DNA from: RGIG4074 sp964459165
Lineage (GTDB): Bacteria > Bacillota > Clostridia > Christensenellales > Borkfalkiaceae
Direction: 5' to 3'
DNA length: 50,778 nucleotides
NCBI GenBank assembly: GCA_964459165.1
Contig: CAYWKM010000001.1
Coordinates: 1-50,778, forward strand
A program made the position numbers and the translations under genes. The notes below the pieces were generated by a model. The model did not search any database and was not told the origin of the DNA. It worked only from the letters and a program-made list of their open reading frames with translations. Below, one piece after another: positions 1-7,710 of the stretch (position 1 is the stretch's first letter; each line of letters starts with the position of its first letter).

Positions 1-321
1 TCTCCGAGACAAAAGGGAATCCCGCCCGTTTCGAAAGAGCGCCTTCCTCTCATTTAGGAGTGGACAAAAAAAGATTTCTTGATAAAATAGAGATGTGAGG
101 ACAGCAGAGAAAATAGAGGCAGGAAACGCCCGTGTCGCAGAAGTGTAGAACAACAGATAAAATTCGGGACGACCAAAGCTGGATCGGCAAGATATCAGTG
201 TAAAATATGTGGAAATATATGAAACGTTTCGTTTGAGGAACTGACCGAAGATATTACCGACGACGCGGATTCGTAGAATCAATCGAAATCGTGGGTTTTC
301 GAAGAATATTTTAGAGGATTG
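1..321. other. Non-coding, decayed region at window edge
   Basis: No intact gene is visible in this stretch. All six frames are broken by stops within short distances. Part of it reads like the remains of a transposase zinc ribbon (see the pseudogene entry inside it). The rest is AT-leaning sequence without a recognisable promoter or RNA structure. It ends at a strong hairpin that separates it from spo0A. Confidence 0.5.
122..230 (+). pseudogene. Possible remnant of an IS transposase zinc ribbon
   Basis: In one plus-strand frame positions 122-205 read ETPVSQKCRTTDKIRDDQ followed by SWIGK. After a frame change the text continues RYQCKICGN before a stop. The combined pattern, Cys-rich start, basic middle with GK, then RYQCKxCG, is the usual layout of the N-terminal zinc ribbon of IS1- or IS1595-like transposases. 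There is a frameshift, the first CxxC is damaged, and no catalytic domain follows. Recognition rests only on this short motif, so it is tentative; no terminal repeats or target duplication could be found. Confidence 0.3.
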
Positions 322-360
322 ATAAAAGCCTCCTATGCCGTTCGGCATAGGAGCTTTTAT
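322..360. terminator. Strong hairpin downstream of spo0A, probably bidirectional
   Basis: Positions 322-339 and 343-360 form a near-perfect long stem (AAAAGC, one bulged base, TCCTATGCCG) with a tiny loop. A-rich and T-rich flanks lie on each side, so either strand ends in a short U run. It lies 37 bases past the spo0A stop and fits as its Rho-independent terminator. Confidence 0.75.
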
Positions 361-397
361 TCTATCAAGCAAGCTTCGCTTCGTTTGACAAGTTTTT

Positions 398-1156
398 TTA
401 TAACATATTTTCGAGAATGAGCTTATCGGCGACAAGAGCGATAAATTCGCTATTCGTCGGCTTCTCGGTTCCGATATAGACTCTGGCTCCGAACACGGAA
501 TTGATCGCATCGATTCTTCCCCTATTCCAAGCCACTTCGATCGCGTGTCGGATCGCTCGTTCGACCTTGCTTGCGCTCGTATCGAATTTTTCTCCGATCT
601 TCGGATACAATTCCTTCGTTACGTTATTGATGATGGAGGGCTTCAATACCGTCATCTTAATCCCCTCCCGCAAATAACTGTATCCTTTGATGTGGGGAGG
701 AATTCCGATAGAAATGAATATGGAGCTGATCTCCTCGTCCATCGCCCTCCTTCTAACGGAGGAAAGCTTCGACCGACCTTCGGCGTTCGATTCGATACTT
801 TCAAGAATCCTCCTCTCGGCGACCTCGGGCGAAAAGGGCTTTACAATGTAATAGTCCGCTCCTTTGCTCATGACGCGATTGATGATGCTGTCGTCGGAAA
901 AGGCGCCCATGACGACGCTTGCGCATTGAATTTTCTTCTCTTTAATCTTTTCGAGAACTCCGATGCCGTCGATTCCCTTCAACACAAGTCCAAGTAATAC
1001 GGCGTCGGGCGAAAATCTTTGAATAAGATCAACGCCCTCCGAGCCGTCGTCGCTATCTCCTACCAATTCAAACTTTTCATTTCTCCCGAAGTATTCCTTT
1101 AATTGACTGAGAAAATCCGCATTGCTCTCCAATATCAAAATTGAAACTTTATTCAT
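398..1156 (-). CDS. spo0A: Spo0A-family response regulator with degenerate receiver
   Basis: Spo0A is the master transcription factor of sporulation entry; phosphorylation of its receiver normally releases dimerisation and DNA binding at 0A boxes. The C-terminal half (about residues 140-252) is a clear Spo0A effector domain with HIKGYSYLREGI, TKELYPKIGEKF, VERAIRHAIEVAW and KPTNSEFIALVADKL. The receiver (residues 4-122) is recognisable but unusual. The acidic pair is E10-S11 instead of D-D, the phospho-acceptor position is G56 (VLLGLVLKGIDG), and the Thr/Ser switch position is G84; only K106 of the pocket remains. The start has a good AAGGAGA site. Neighbours are nfnB and a decayed region, not the usual spoIVB/recN context, so it may be a second Spo0A paralogue. 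It probably acts without phosphotransfer, or is controlled by protein level; that is inference. Confidence 0.88.
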   Translation of the reverse strand: MNKVSILILESNADFLSQLKEYFGRNEKFELVGDSDDGSEGVDLIQRFSPDAVLLGLVLKGIDGIGVLEKIKEKKIQCASVVMGAFSDDSIINRVMSKGADYYIVKPFSPEVAERRILESIESNAEGRSKLSSVRRRAMDEEISSIFISIGIPPHIKGYSYLREGIKMTVLKPSIINNVTKELYPKIGEKFDTSASKVERAIRHAIEVAWNRGRIDAINSVFGARVYIGTEKPTNSEFIALVADKLILENML

Positions 1157-1192
1157 AAAAAATCTCCGACTCTCCTTACCTTATTGATAAAT

Positions 1193-1231
1193 ATTATAAC
1201 AACATTTTACCATCTTGTAAAGAAAAGTCAA
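1193..1231 (-). promoter_or_regulatory. Two overlapping promoters for spo0A
   Basis: On the minus strand TTTACA (1216-1221) and TATAAT (1193-1198) are 17 bases apart. A second pair, TTGACT (1226-1231) and TAAAAT (1204-1209), has a 16-base spacer. Both would transcribe spo0A with a leader of roughly 35-45 bases containing its AAGGAGA ribosome site. Confidence 0.65.
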
Positions 1232-1260
1232 GAGATTATTTTACGATATTTTTGTTTTAT

Positions 1261-1268
1261 TTGTCGAA
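1261..1268 (+). promoter_or_regulatory. Putative 0A box upstream of spo0A
   Basis: TTGTCGAA matches the Spo0A-binding core TGNCGAA exactly. It lies about 30 bases upstream of the nearer -35 element of spo0A, a reasonable place for autoregulation. A seven-base core can arise by chance, so this is supportive but not decisive. Confidence 0.45.
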
Positions 1269-1310
1269 AAACGTAAAAAATTATGTTAAATAATCAGTTT
1301 TTTCGATCTC

Positions 1311-2741
1311 TTATGCCGTCTTCGATTTGATATATTCGTCAATCGATTTGGCGGCAATTTTACCCGCGCCCATAGCCTTGATCACCGTGGCCGCGCCGGT
1401 TGCGGCGTCGCCGCCGCAGAACACACCCTCAATGGAGGTCTTCCCGGTTTCGGGGTCCGTCGTGATTTCGCCGTGGGGCTGTGTTTCGAGAGAGGGAGTC
1501 GTATTCTTCAACAGGGGATTCGGAGAGGTTCCGAGAGACATGATGACCGCGTCGACCGGCATAGAAAATTCACTTCCGGGAATTTCAACGGGTCTTCTTC
1601 TTCCCTTTGCATCGGGTTCGCCGAGCTGCATCCTGATGCACTTCATTCCGGCGACGTATCCGTAAGCGGGATCCCTCGGATCCTTTGTATCGGTAGCGAA
1701 AATTTCAATCGGGTTGGTGAGAATATCGAAGACGATACCCTCTTCCTCCGCGTGTTCGACCTCTTCCTTTCTCGCGGGGAGCTCGTCCATCGATCTGCGG
1801 TACACGATATGTACTTCGGCGCCGAGACGCTTTGCCGTTCTCGCCGCGTCCATGGCGACGTTGCCGCCGCCTACGACAGCGACAACCTTGCCGCGATAAA
1901 TAGGCGTCGTGGAGTCCTCGTTATACGCTTTCATGAGGTTGGAGCGCGTGAGGAATTCATTTGCGGAAAATACGGTTTTAAGATTTTCTCCCGGAATATT
2001 CATAAATTTAGGCAAGCCCGCGCCGGATCCGATGAATACCGCCTCAAAGTGATATTCTTCCATCAGCTCCTGAATCGTAATGACGCGACCGATGACCATA
2101 TCGGTAAGCACTTCCACGCCCATTGCTTTTAAGTTGTCTACTTCCTTTTGCACGATCGCTTTGGGAAGTCTGAATTCGGGAATACCGTAGACGAGCACGC
2201 CTCCGGCGAGATGGAGCGCCTCGAAAACGGTTACCTTGTAACCGAGCTTTGCGAGATCGCCCGCGCAGGTAAGACCGGAAGGACCCGAACCGACGACGGC
2301 GACCTTATGCCCGTTGGAGGGAATTTCGACCGGTTTCACCTCGGCGTTGGCGTTATGGTAGTCGGCGACGAATCTTTCGAGACGTCCGATACCGACGGAT
2401 TCGCATCCTGCCTTAATGCCTCTGGTACATTTTCCCTCGCATTGGGTTTCCTGAGGACATACGCGCCCGCATACGGCGGGAAGAGAAGAGGACTGCGCGA
2501 TAATCTGATAAGCCGCTTCAAAATCTCCGACAGCCACCTGAGCGATGAACTCCGGAATAGCGATGTTGACGGGACAGCCCTGAACGCAAGGTCTGTTTCG
2601 GCAATTTAAGCATCTCTTCGCTTCGTCGATTGCCATTTCGGGCGTATAGCCCAAAGTTACCTCTTTAAAATTCTTATTTCTTACGTCGGGTTCCTGAGAA
2701 GGCATCGGATTCTTCAAAGGATTCATATTAAATTTAGGCAT
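1311..2741 (-). CDS. nfnB: NfnB: NADPH-binding subunit of NADH-dependent ferredoxin:NADP+ oxidoreductase
   Basis: This is a 476-residue homologue of the small subunit of glutamate synthase. Paired with the gene just upstream it forms the Nfn transhydrogenase, which bifurcates electrons between NADPH, NAD+ and ferredoxin in anaerobes. Two [4Fe-4S] ligand sets are visible: C44, C47, C52, C56 (CLNCRNRPCVQGC) and C91, C95, C101, C105 (CGRVCPQETQCEGKC). An FAD-binding GSGPSG motif lies near residue 152 and an NADPH-binding GGGNVAMDAARTAKRLGA near 290, followed by VYRR. No glutamate synthase large subunit is nearby, which favours NfnB over GltD. It starts one base after the nfnA stop, with an AAGGAGG site inside the end of nfnA. 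Confidence 0.88.
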   Translation of the reverse strand: MPKFNMNPLKNPMPSQEPDVRNKNFKEVTLGYTPEMAIDEAKRCLNCRNRPCVQGCPVNIAIPEFIAQVAVGDFEAAYQIIAQSSSLPAVCGRVCPQETQCEGKCTRGIKAGCESVGIGRLERFVADYHNANAEVKPVEIPSNGHKVAVVGSGPSGLTCAGDLAKLGYKVTVFEALHLAGGVLVYGIPEFRLPKAIVQKEVDNLKAMGVEVLTDMVIGRVITIQELMEEYHFEAVFIGSGAGLPKFMNIPGENLKTVFSANEFLTRSNLMKAYNEDSTTPIYRGKVVAVVGGGNVAMDAARTAKRLGAEVHIVYRRSMDELPARKEEVEHAEEEGIVFDILTNPIEIFATDTKDPRDPAYGYVAGMKCIRMQLGEPDAKGRRRPVEIPGSEFSMPVDAVIMSLGTSPNPLLKNTTPSLETQPHGEITTDPETGKTSIEGVFCGGDAATGAATVIKAMGAGKIAAKSIDEYIKSKTA

Positions 2742-2742
2742 A

Positions 2743-3585
2743 TTATTTTACCTCCTTGGAAAAGAGATTACAAGCTTCTTCTCTCGCTTTCTTTTCGAAA
2801 TCGCAATAGATTCTGGAACGGAACATCGCCTCGTCGAAATCCACCTCGTGTCCGTCGAAATCGGGACCGTCGACGCAGGCGAATTTCATCTTGCCTCCGA
2901 CGGTGAGACGACAGCCGCCGCACATACCGGTACCGTCGATCATGATCGGATTCATGGAGACGACCGTTTTAATCCCCTTAGGCTTTGTGGCGAGGCATAC
3001 GAACTTCATCATGACGAGCGGGCCGATGGCGATGACCTCGTCGAACGTTTCGCCCGCTTCAAGCATTTCATTCAAGGGGACGCAAACGTTTCCCTTTCTG
3101 CCGTAGCTTCCGTCGTCCGTCATCATAAAGAAACGGCCGGACGCGGCTTTAAATTCCTCTTCGAGAATAACGATATCCTTACTTCTGAAGCCGATAATGG
3201 AGGTAACGTCCGCGCCCTCCTCCTTCAGCTTCCGAGCGATGGGCAGAGCGATCGCACAGCCGACGCCGCCGCCGACGACGCATACTTTTTTCAGCCCTTT
3301 CGTCTCGGTGGGATTGCCCAAGGGTCCGACGAAATCCTGGAGATAATCGCCTTCGTTCATGTGATTCAATCTCTCCGTCGCTCCGCCGACGATCTGAAAA
3401 ATAATCGTAACGGTTCCCTTTTCTCTGTCGTACCCCGCCACCGTCAAAGGAATGCGCTCGCCTTCCGCATCGGTACGTAAAATGATAAACTGACCGGGCT
3501 CCGCTTTTTTTGCAACATACTTCGCTTCGATCTCCATCAATGTTACGGTAGGATTCAAAGACTGTTTCCTTACAATTTTAAACAT
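2743..3585 (-). CDS. nfnA: NfnA: FAD/[2Fe-2S] subunit of NADH-dependent ferredoxin:NADP+ oxidoreductase
   Basis: A 280-residue protein of the dihydroorotate dehydrogenase electron-transfer / sulfide dehydrogenase beta-subunit family. An N-terminal FAD-binding barrel (RIPLTVAGYD near residue 50) is followed by a NAD-binding domain (VCVVGGGVGCAIALPIA near 105). The C-terminal [2Fe-2S] site is DGTGMCGGC with C222 and C225 and a further C237. It forms a heterodimer with NfnB in the cytoplasm and carries the bifurcating flavin of the complex. First gene of a two-gene operon with a good promoter and an AAGGAGAG ribosome site. Confidence 0.87.
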   Translation of the reverse strand: MFKIVRKQSLNPTVTLMEIEAKYVAKKAEPGQFIILRTDAEGERIPLTVAGYDREKGTVTIIFQIVGGATERLNHMNEGDYLQDFVGPLGNPTETKGLKKVCVVGGGVGCAIALPIARKLKEEGADVTSIIGFRSKDIVILEEEFKAASGRFFMMTDDGSYGRKGNVCVPLNEMLEAGETFDEVIAIGPLVMMKFVCLATKPKGIKTVVSMNPIMIDGTGMCGGCRLTVGGKMKFACVDGPDFDGHEVDFDEAMFRSRIYCDFEKKAREEACNLFSKEVK

Positions 3586-3655
3586 AGAAACTCTCCTTAC
3601 ATATTAAAATTTACGTTTCAAATAGCATTTAAAACATAACCGTTCATTACAAATT

Positions 3656-3684
3656 ATTATACAATAAACCTTATTTTTTGTCAA
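3656..3684 (-). promoter_or_regulatory. Consensus promoter for nfnAB
   Basis: Minus-strand TTGACA (3679-3684) and TATAAT (3656-3661) with a 17-base spacer, about 70 bases before the nfnA start. A full-consensus housekeeping sigma promoter. Confidence 0.85.
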
Positions 3685-3743
3685 TAGACTAACAACGTCA
3701 AATTCGATATAAAAATATTTTTTCGTTCAAAAATACTTTTTCA

Positions 3744-3772
3744 TTTACATTTCACAGAAAAGCAATTATAAT
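3744..3772 (+). promoter_or_regulatory. Promoter for the antiporter gene
   Basis: Plus-strand TTTACA (3744-3749) and TATAAT (3767-3772) separated by 17 bases. The leader before the antiporter start is about 55 bases and carries a CAGGAGA ribosome site. It is divergent from the nfnAB promoter. Confidence 0.8.
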
Positions 3773-3831
3773 AAGTATTAGATGTTTTATCTGAAAATCG
3801 CTGTTATCTCGTTATCAGGAGAATTTGGCAC

Positions 3832-5166
3832 ATGATGGAATTTGAAGCGTTTGAAATCTTTCTTCCGTTGGCGTTAATATTGATATTATCGAAGCTTCTC
3901 GGACTCGTTTCCAAAAAGATAACGCTACCCGCCGTCGTCGGAATGTTGATCGCGGGGATTTTAATAGGACTCGTTCAATTTATTCCCGGCGTGGAAGAGA
4001 ACGGAACGGGCGCGGGCGGTTTTATCTATCACGCGCTGTTTTGCGACGAAGCGAAAGCTATCTATCAGACGCTCGCAAAAATCGGCGTCGTCCTCATCAT
4101 GTTCTCCGCAGGTCTCGGGACGAATTTAAAGCAGATTCGAGCGACCGGCGCGGCTTCCGTCGTCATCACATTGCTCGGCGTGATCGTCCCTATGGCGCTC
4201 GGATTCGGCGTCGCCGTGCTGTTTGATTATTTCAGCGATATCGCGCTTCTCCCCGACGCAGAGGGGGCGAAGGGCTCGGTAAATCTCCTTTCCGATCTGT
4301 TCTACGGAGCCATTTTAACGGCGACTTCCGTATCGATCACCGTCGCCACGCTAAAAGAGCTCGACAAGCTGAATACGAAGGAGGGCGCCTCCATCGTCTC
4401 CGCCGCCGTTCTCGACGACGTCGTCGGCATTATCATCCTTTCCGTTCTCACGGGATTAAATCCGTCCGCAACGGCGACCGAAACGACCGGCGTAACTTGG
4501 TTTACGCCGAACGCGATCCTCGTGGCGGTCAAAATTCTTCTCTTCTTCCTGTTCGCCATAGTAATGGGAATCCTCGCAAGAAAGCTCTTCGCTTGGATGG
4601 ATAAGAGATATCCCCACCACAGAAGGCTGCCCATATTTTCCATCGCTTTCGCTTTTCTGTACGCCTATCTTGCGGAAAAAATATTCGGCGTGGCGGAAAT
4701 AACGGGCGCCTATCTCGCCGGCGTTATGCTTTGCGGAATGCACGACAGCGATTATTCGGAAAAAAAGGCGGATAGTCTCGGATATCTCATCTTTACGCCC
4801 GTGTTCTTCGCCAATATCGGCATCAGCTCCTTTCGGTTCGACGCGTTCAAAGGCATATGGATCGCCTTCGGTCTTTGTTACATCGCCGTAGGACTTTTAG
4901 GAAAGCTGATCGGCTGCGGCGCGGGAGGATTGATAACCGGATTCGGCAGGAAGGATTCCGCGAAGATCGGATTCGGCATGATGGTGAGAGCGGAGGTCAT
5001 TCTGGTTTGCGCGCAAACGGGCGAAAACGCGGGACTGGTAAGCTCGAATATCATAACCTACGTCTGTTTCATCATTATTATTTCTTCTCTTCTCGCCCCC
5101 CTCTTCATCAAAATGCTTTATAAAGAAGAAAAACCTTCGAATATTCCCGTTGAAAATCAAATCTAA
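3832..5166 (+). CDS. Cation:proton antiporter, CPA2 (KefB/NapA-like) family
   Basis: A 444-residue integral membrane protein with about 12 hydrophobic segments and no soluble TrkA domain. Family hallmarks are ITLPAVVGMLIAGILIGL in TM2, GVVLIMFSAGLGTNLKQI near residue 90, and TATSVSITVATLKEL then VLDDVVGIIIL (residues about 162-205), where the VLDDV acidic pair is the expected ion-binding site of electrogenic CPA2 exchangers. It likely exchanges Na+ or K+ for H+ across the cell membrane. Two adjacent ATG codons are possible starts; the first fits the ribosome site better. It ends 19 bases before the reductase gene, with which it is probably cotranscribed. Confidence 0.85.
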   Translation: MMEFEAFEIFLPLALILILSKLLGLVSKKITLPAVVGMLIAGILIGLVQFIPGVEENGTGAGGFIYHALFCDEAKAIYQTLAKIGVVLIMFSAGLGTNLKQIRATGAASVVITLLGVIVPMALGFGVAVLFDYFSDIALLPDAEGAKGSVNLLSDLFYGAILTATSVSITVATLKELDKLNTKEGASIVSAAVLDDVVGIIILSVLTGLNPSATATETTGVTWFTPNAILVAVKILLFFLFAIVMGILARKLFAWMDKRYPHHRRLPIFSIAFAFLYAYLAEKIFGVAEITGAYLAGVMLCGMHDSDYSEKKADSLGYLIFTPVFFANIGISSFRFDAFKGIWIAFGLCYIAVGLLGKLIGCGAGGLITGFGRKDSAKIGFGMMVRAEVILVCAQTGENAGLVSSNIITYVCFIIIISSLLAPLFIKMLYKEEKPSNIPVENQI

Positions 5167-5185
5167 TCATTAAAGGAGATTGTTT

Positions 5186-6160
5186 ATGAAATATCGCAAT
5201 TTAGGCAAATGGGGACTGAAAGTGAGCGAAGTCGCCTTGGGCTCCTGGGTAACAAATTTAAACGGAACCGCAGCCGAGGAAACTGCCAAAAAGACGGTGA
5301 ACGTCGCCTTCGACAACGGCGTAAATTTCTTCGATTGCGCCGACGGCTATTCCGGCGGAGCGGCGGAGCGTTTCTTGGGCAAAGTTCTTTCGGATCATGC
5401 GAGAAACGAATACGTCGTCTCGACGAAGGTGTTCTTCCCCATGGGACCGGGAGCGAACGACTTCGGACTTTCCCGCAAGCACATTATCGAACAGCTCGAT
5501 AAATCCTTAAAAAATCTGAGAGTGGATTACGTAGATATGTACTTCTGTCACAGATTTGACCCCACGACGCCCATAGAAGAAACCATGCAGGTCTTGTCCG
5601 ATCTGGTACAAGCGGGGAAAGTACTCTATTACGGCGTTTCGGAATGGTCGCCCGTTCAGATCACGGAAGCCCTCGCCGTCATCAGGGAGAACCATTTGCA
5701 CCCGATGAGCGTCATTCAGCCTCAATATAACATGATGGACAGATATATCGAGGATGAAATTATGGGGATTGCGGAGAAAAACGGGCTGGGAATCGTCCCC
5801 TTCTCTCCCCTTGCGCAGGGATTGCTTACGGGAAAATATCGGAAGGGACAGCCTCTCCCCGAAGGAAGCCGCGCCACCTGGCAGGCGGATAAGCAGATCA
5901 ACAGACTGCTGACCGACGAGAACTTGGATAAAGTGGAAAAGCTTATTCCCATAGCCGATTCGCTCGGCGTTCCCCTCTCCGTTCTCGCTTTGGCTTGGAT
6001 TTTACGCAAGAAACAAATCTCTTCCGTCATCACGGGCGCGAGCAAGCCCGAACAGCTTTTAAGCAACGTCCGTGCGAGCGGGCTCAAGCTCTCCAACGAA
6101 ACGATCGCCGAAATCGACAGCATTCTCGATTATCATCCTTTTATAAGAAGGATCGGATGA
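5186..6160 (+). CDS. Aldo/keto reductase, potassium channel beta-subunit-like group
   Basis: A 324-residue NADPH-dependent oxidoreductase of the AKR superfamily. The TIM-barrel catalytic tetrad is visible as D (FFDCADGYSGG, near residue 50), Y in the same motif, K (VVSTKVFFP, near 80) and H (MYFCHRFDP, near 120). The C-terminal cofactor part contains VITGASKPEQL. The sequence resembles YghZ and Kv-beta-like reductases; the substrate is unknown. The ATG at 5186 follows an AAAGGAGAT ribosome site; an upstream in-frame TTG at 5180 is too close to that site. It lies in the same transcription unit as the antiporter. Confidence 0.85.
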   Translation: MKYRNLGKWGLKVSEVALGSWVTNLNGTAAEETAKKTVNVAFDNGVNFFDCADGYSGGAAERFLGKVLSDHARNEYVVSTKVFFPMGPGANDFGLSRKHIIEQLDKSLKNLRVDYVDMYFCHRFDPTTPIEETMQVLSDLVQAGKVLYYGVSEWSPVQITEALAVIRENHLHPMSVIQPQYNMMDRYIEDEIMGIAEKNGLGIVPFSPLAQGLLTGKYRKGQPLPEGSRATWQADKQINRLLTDENLDKVEKLIPIADSLGVPLSVLALAWILRKKQISSVITGASKPEQLLSNVRASGLKLSNETIAEIDSILDYHPFIRRIG

Positions 6161-6213
6161 CGCTTTTTCCTGATACGTGAGAATGAATAGCTTTTCAAGA
6201 TCCTTTTAAAATT

Positions 6214-6906
6214 ATGGATATCTGTATTCTCGAGGACAACCGTATACAGGCGGAAGAGCTGAAAAAACGGATAAAGGAAGCTTCGCCCGCCGCCGTCTTT
6301 ACCGAGTACCGCTCGGCGGAAGAGATGCTTTTTGAATGCGGAAACGCTTTCCCGTTCGACGCGATCTTCCTCGATATCGAATTGAAGGGGATGAACGGCA
6401 TGGAGGTCGCCCGCAAAATACGGCGGGCGGACGAAAACGCCGTCATCGTATTCGTGACAAACGCCCCCGCCTATGCGCTCGAAGGATACGAGGTGCAAGC
6501 TCTGCGCTATTTGCTGAAGCCCGCGACGGCGGAAAAGATAAAAGAAATTTTTTCCTCGCTGTCAAAAAGAATAAAAAGGAGCGTTCCCCTCATCCTCGAA
6601 GCGGACGGCGAAAAAATAAAGATAGAGAGCGATTCTCTCCTGTTTATAGAATCCGTCGGGCACCACCTCAGATTCGTCACGGAAACGGGGGAATATCTTA
6701 CACGAGGGACGTTTAAAGATTTTTCGGACAAATTGAAGGAATCTTTTGCGTTTTCTCACAGAAGCTACCTCGTCAACGTCGGAAAGGTTGAAAGGATTGG
6801 AAAAAACGACGTATATTTTCAATCGGGAAGCGTGCCTTTGAGCCGCAGAGCCGCCGACGAATTCTGCAAACGGTTTATTTCGATCAACAAGGAGGAGCAA
6901 TCGTGA
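6214..6906 (+). CDS. LytTR-type response regulator
   Basis: A 230-residue cytoplasmic transcription regulator. The receiver keeps the acidic pair (ICILEDN, E7-D8) and the phospho-acceptor D54 (DAIFLDIELKGMNG), plus the switch region VFVTNAP and the Lys in RYLLKP. Residues about 130-230 are a LytTR DNA-binding domain, with SVGHHLRF, FSHRSYLVNVGKV and VPLSRR. Such regulators bind paired direct repeats and usually control peptide, bacteriocin or cell-envelope genes. The start has no good ribosome site but the N-terminus is the typical one. It overlaps the kinase gene by four bases. Confidence 0.88.
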   Translation: MDICILEDNRIQAEELKKRIKEASPAAVFTEYRSAEEMLFECGNAFPFDAIFLDIELKGMNGMEVARKIRRADENAVIVFVTNAPAYALEGYEVQALRYLLKPATAEKIKEIFSSLSKRIKRSVPLILEADGEKIKIESDSLLFIESVGHHLRFVTETGEYLTRGTFKDFSDKLKESFAFSHRSYLVNVGKVERIGKNDVYFQSGSVPLSRRAADEFCKRFISINKEEQS

Positions 6907-7613
6907 AGCCCGTCGCCTATATTTCCCTGATCGCCGCCATCATTCTTATCCTCGCCGTCGGTTTTTTTCTTCTGCTCCGTCGCACGGAAAAAAAGATCGC
7001 CGGAGAGCAAAATAAGATATTCATGAAACAGGTGGAGGAGGTGCACACCCTCTACGCGCAGATGCGCGGTTGGCGGCACGATTACCATAACCACCTGCAA
7101 ACCCTGAAGGCCTATCTCTCGGAAGGCAACGTTTTGGCGGCTCAAACGTACCTTTCCTCCTTGGAAAGCGATTTGTCCTCCGTCCGCCTCCTTTCGGAGA
7201 CGGGAAACGTGCCCGTGGACGCCATCCTCAATTCCAAGCTTTCCCTCGCGATTGAAAATAAGATCAAAGTGGATTATACGTTGAACGTACCCAAAACCAT
7301 TTCGGCGAGCGATCTCGATCTCTGTATTATCTTGGGAAACCTTTTAGACAACGCCGTCGAATCCGCCGTAAAAACGGAGGATAAATTTATCCGTCTGTAC
7401 CTCGGCGTATTCAAGCGTCAGTTTTATATATCCTGCGTCAATTCCACTGCGGAAAAAGCGAGAAAGATCGACGAAGCGTATATTTCAAACAAACGAGGCA
7501 ATCACGGTCACGGCTTGAAGCGCATCGACGGCGCGGTAAAAAAATACGGCGGGCACGTCAACCGCCAGAACGAACCGGGCGTATTCGCCACGGAAATTTT
7601 ACTTCCCCTTTAA
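6903..7613 (+). CDS. GHKL-domain sensor histidine kinase (AgrC/NatK-like)
   Basis: A 236-residue kinase with a single N-terminal membrane segment (about residues 5-25), a short coiled linker, the phospho-acceptor histidine box MRGWRHDYHNHLQ (near residue 55) and an ATPase domain with the N box IILGNLLDNAVESA (near 142) and a G box GHGLKRIDGAVKKYGG near the end. There is no large sensor domain, so the signal is probably sensed in the membrane or through a partner, possibly the adjacent ABC exporters. Translationally coupled to the response regulator by an ATGA overlap. Confidence 0.87.
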   Translation: MKPVAYISLIAAIILILAVGFFLLLRRTEKKIAGEQNKIFMKQVEEVHTLYAQMRGWRHDYHNHLQTLKAYLSEGNVLAAQTYLSSLESDLSSVRLLSETGNVPVDAILNSKLSLAIENKIKVDYTLNVPKTISASDLDLCIILGNLLDNAVESAVKTEDKFIRLYLGVFKRQFYISCVNSTAEKARKIDEAYISNKRGNHGHGLKRIDGAVKKYGGHVNRQNEPGVFATEILLPL

Positions 7614-7646
7614 CCGTTCGTGACAAATTGAAAGCCTTTTGCGCCA

Positions 7647-7670
7647 TTCCCCGATTTTTTCGGGGAATTT
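7647..7670 (+). terminator. Hairpin between the two-component genes and the ABC genes
   Basis: TTCCCCGA (7647-7654) and TCGGGGAA (7660-7667) form an eight-base stem with a T-rich loop, followed by TTTTGC. It could end the upstream transcript or act as an attenuator before the ABC genes. The sequence ACCGTTCGT at 7613-7621 just upstream resembles a LytTR half site, but a second properly spaced copy was not seen. Confidence 0.55.
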
Positions 7671-7710
7671 TGCTAAAATACAGTCATTCCGACAACAAGG
7701 AGAATAAGCT

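Noticed and set aside
7613..7621. LytTR binding site
   Set aside because: Only one nine-base half site matches; the expected second repeat at 12-13 bases spacing was not found, so it is not listed as a feature.
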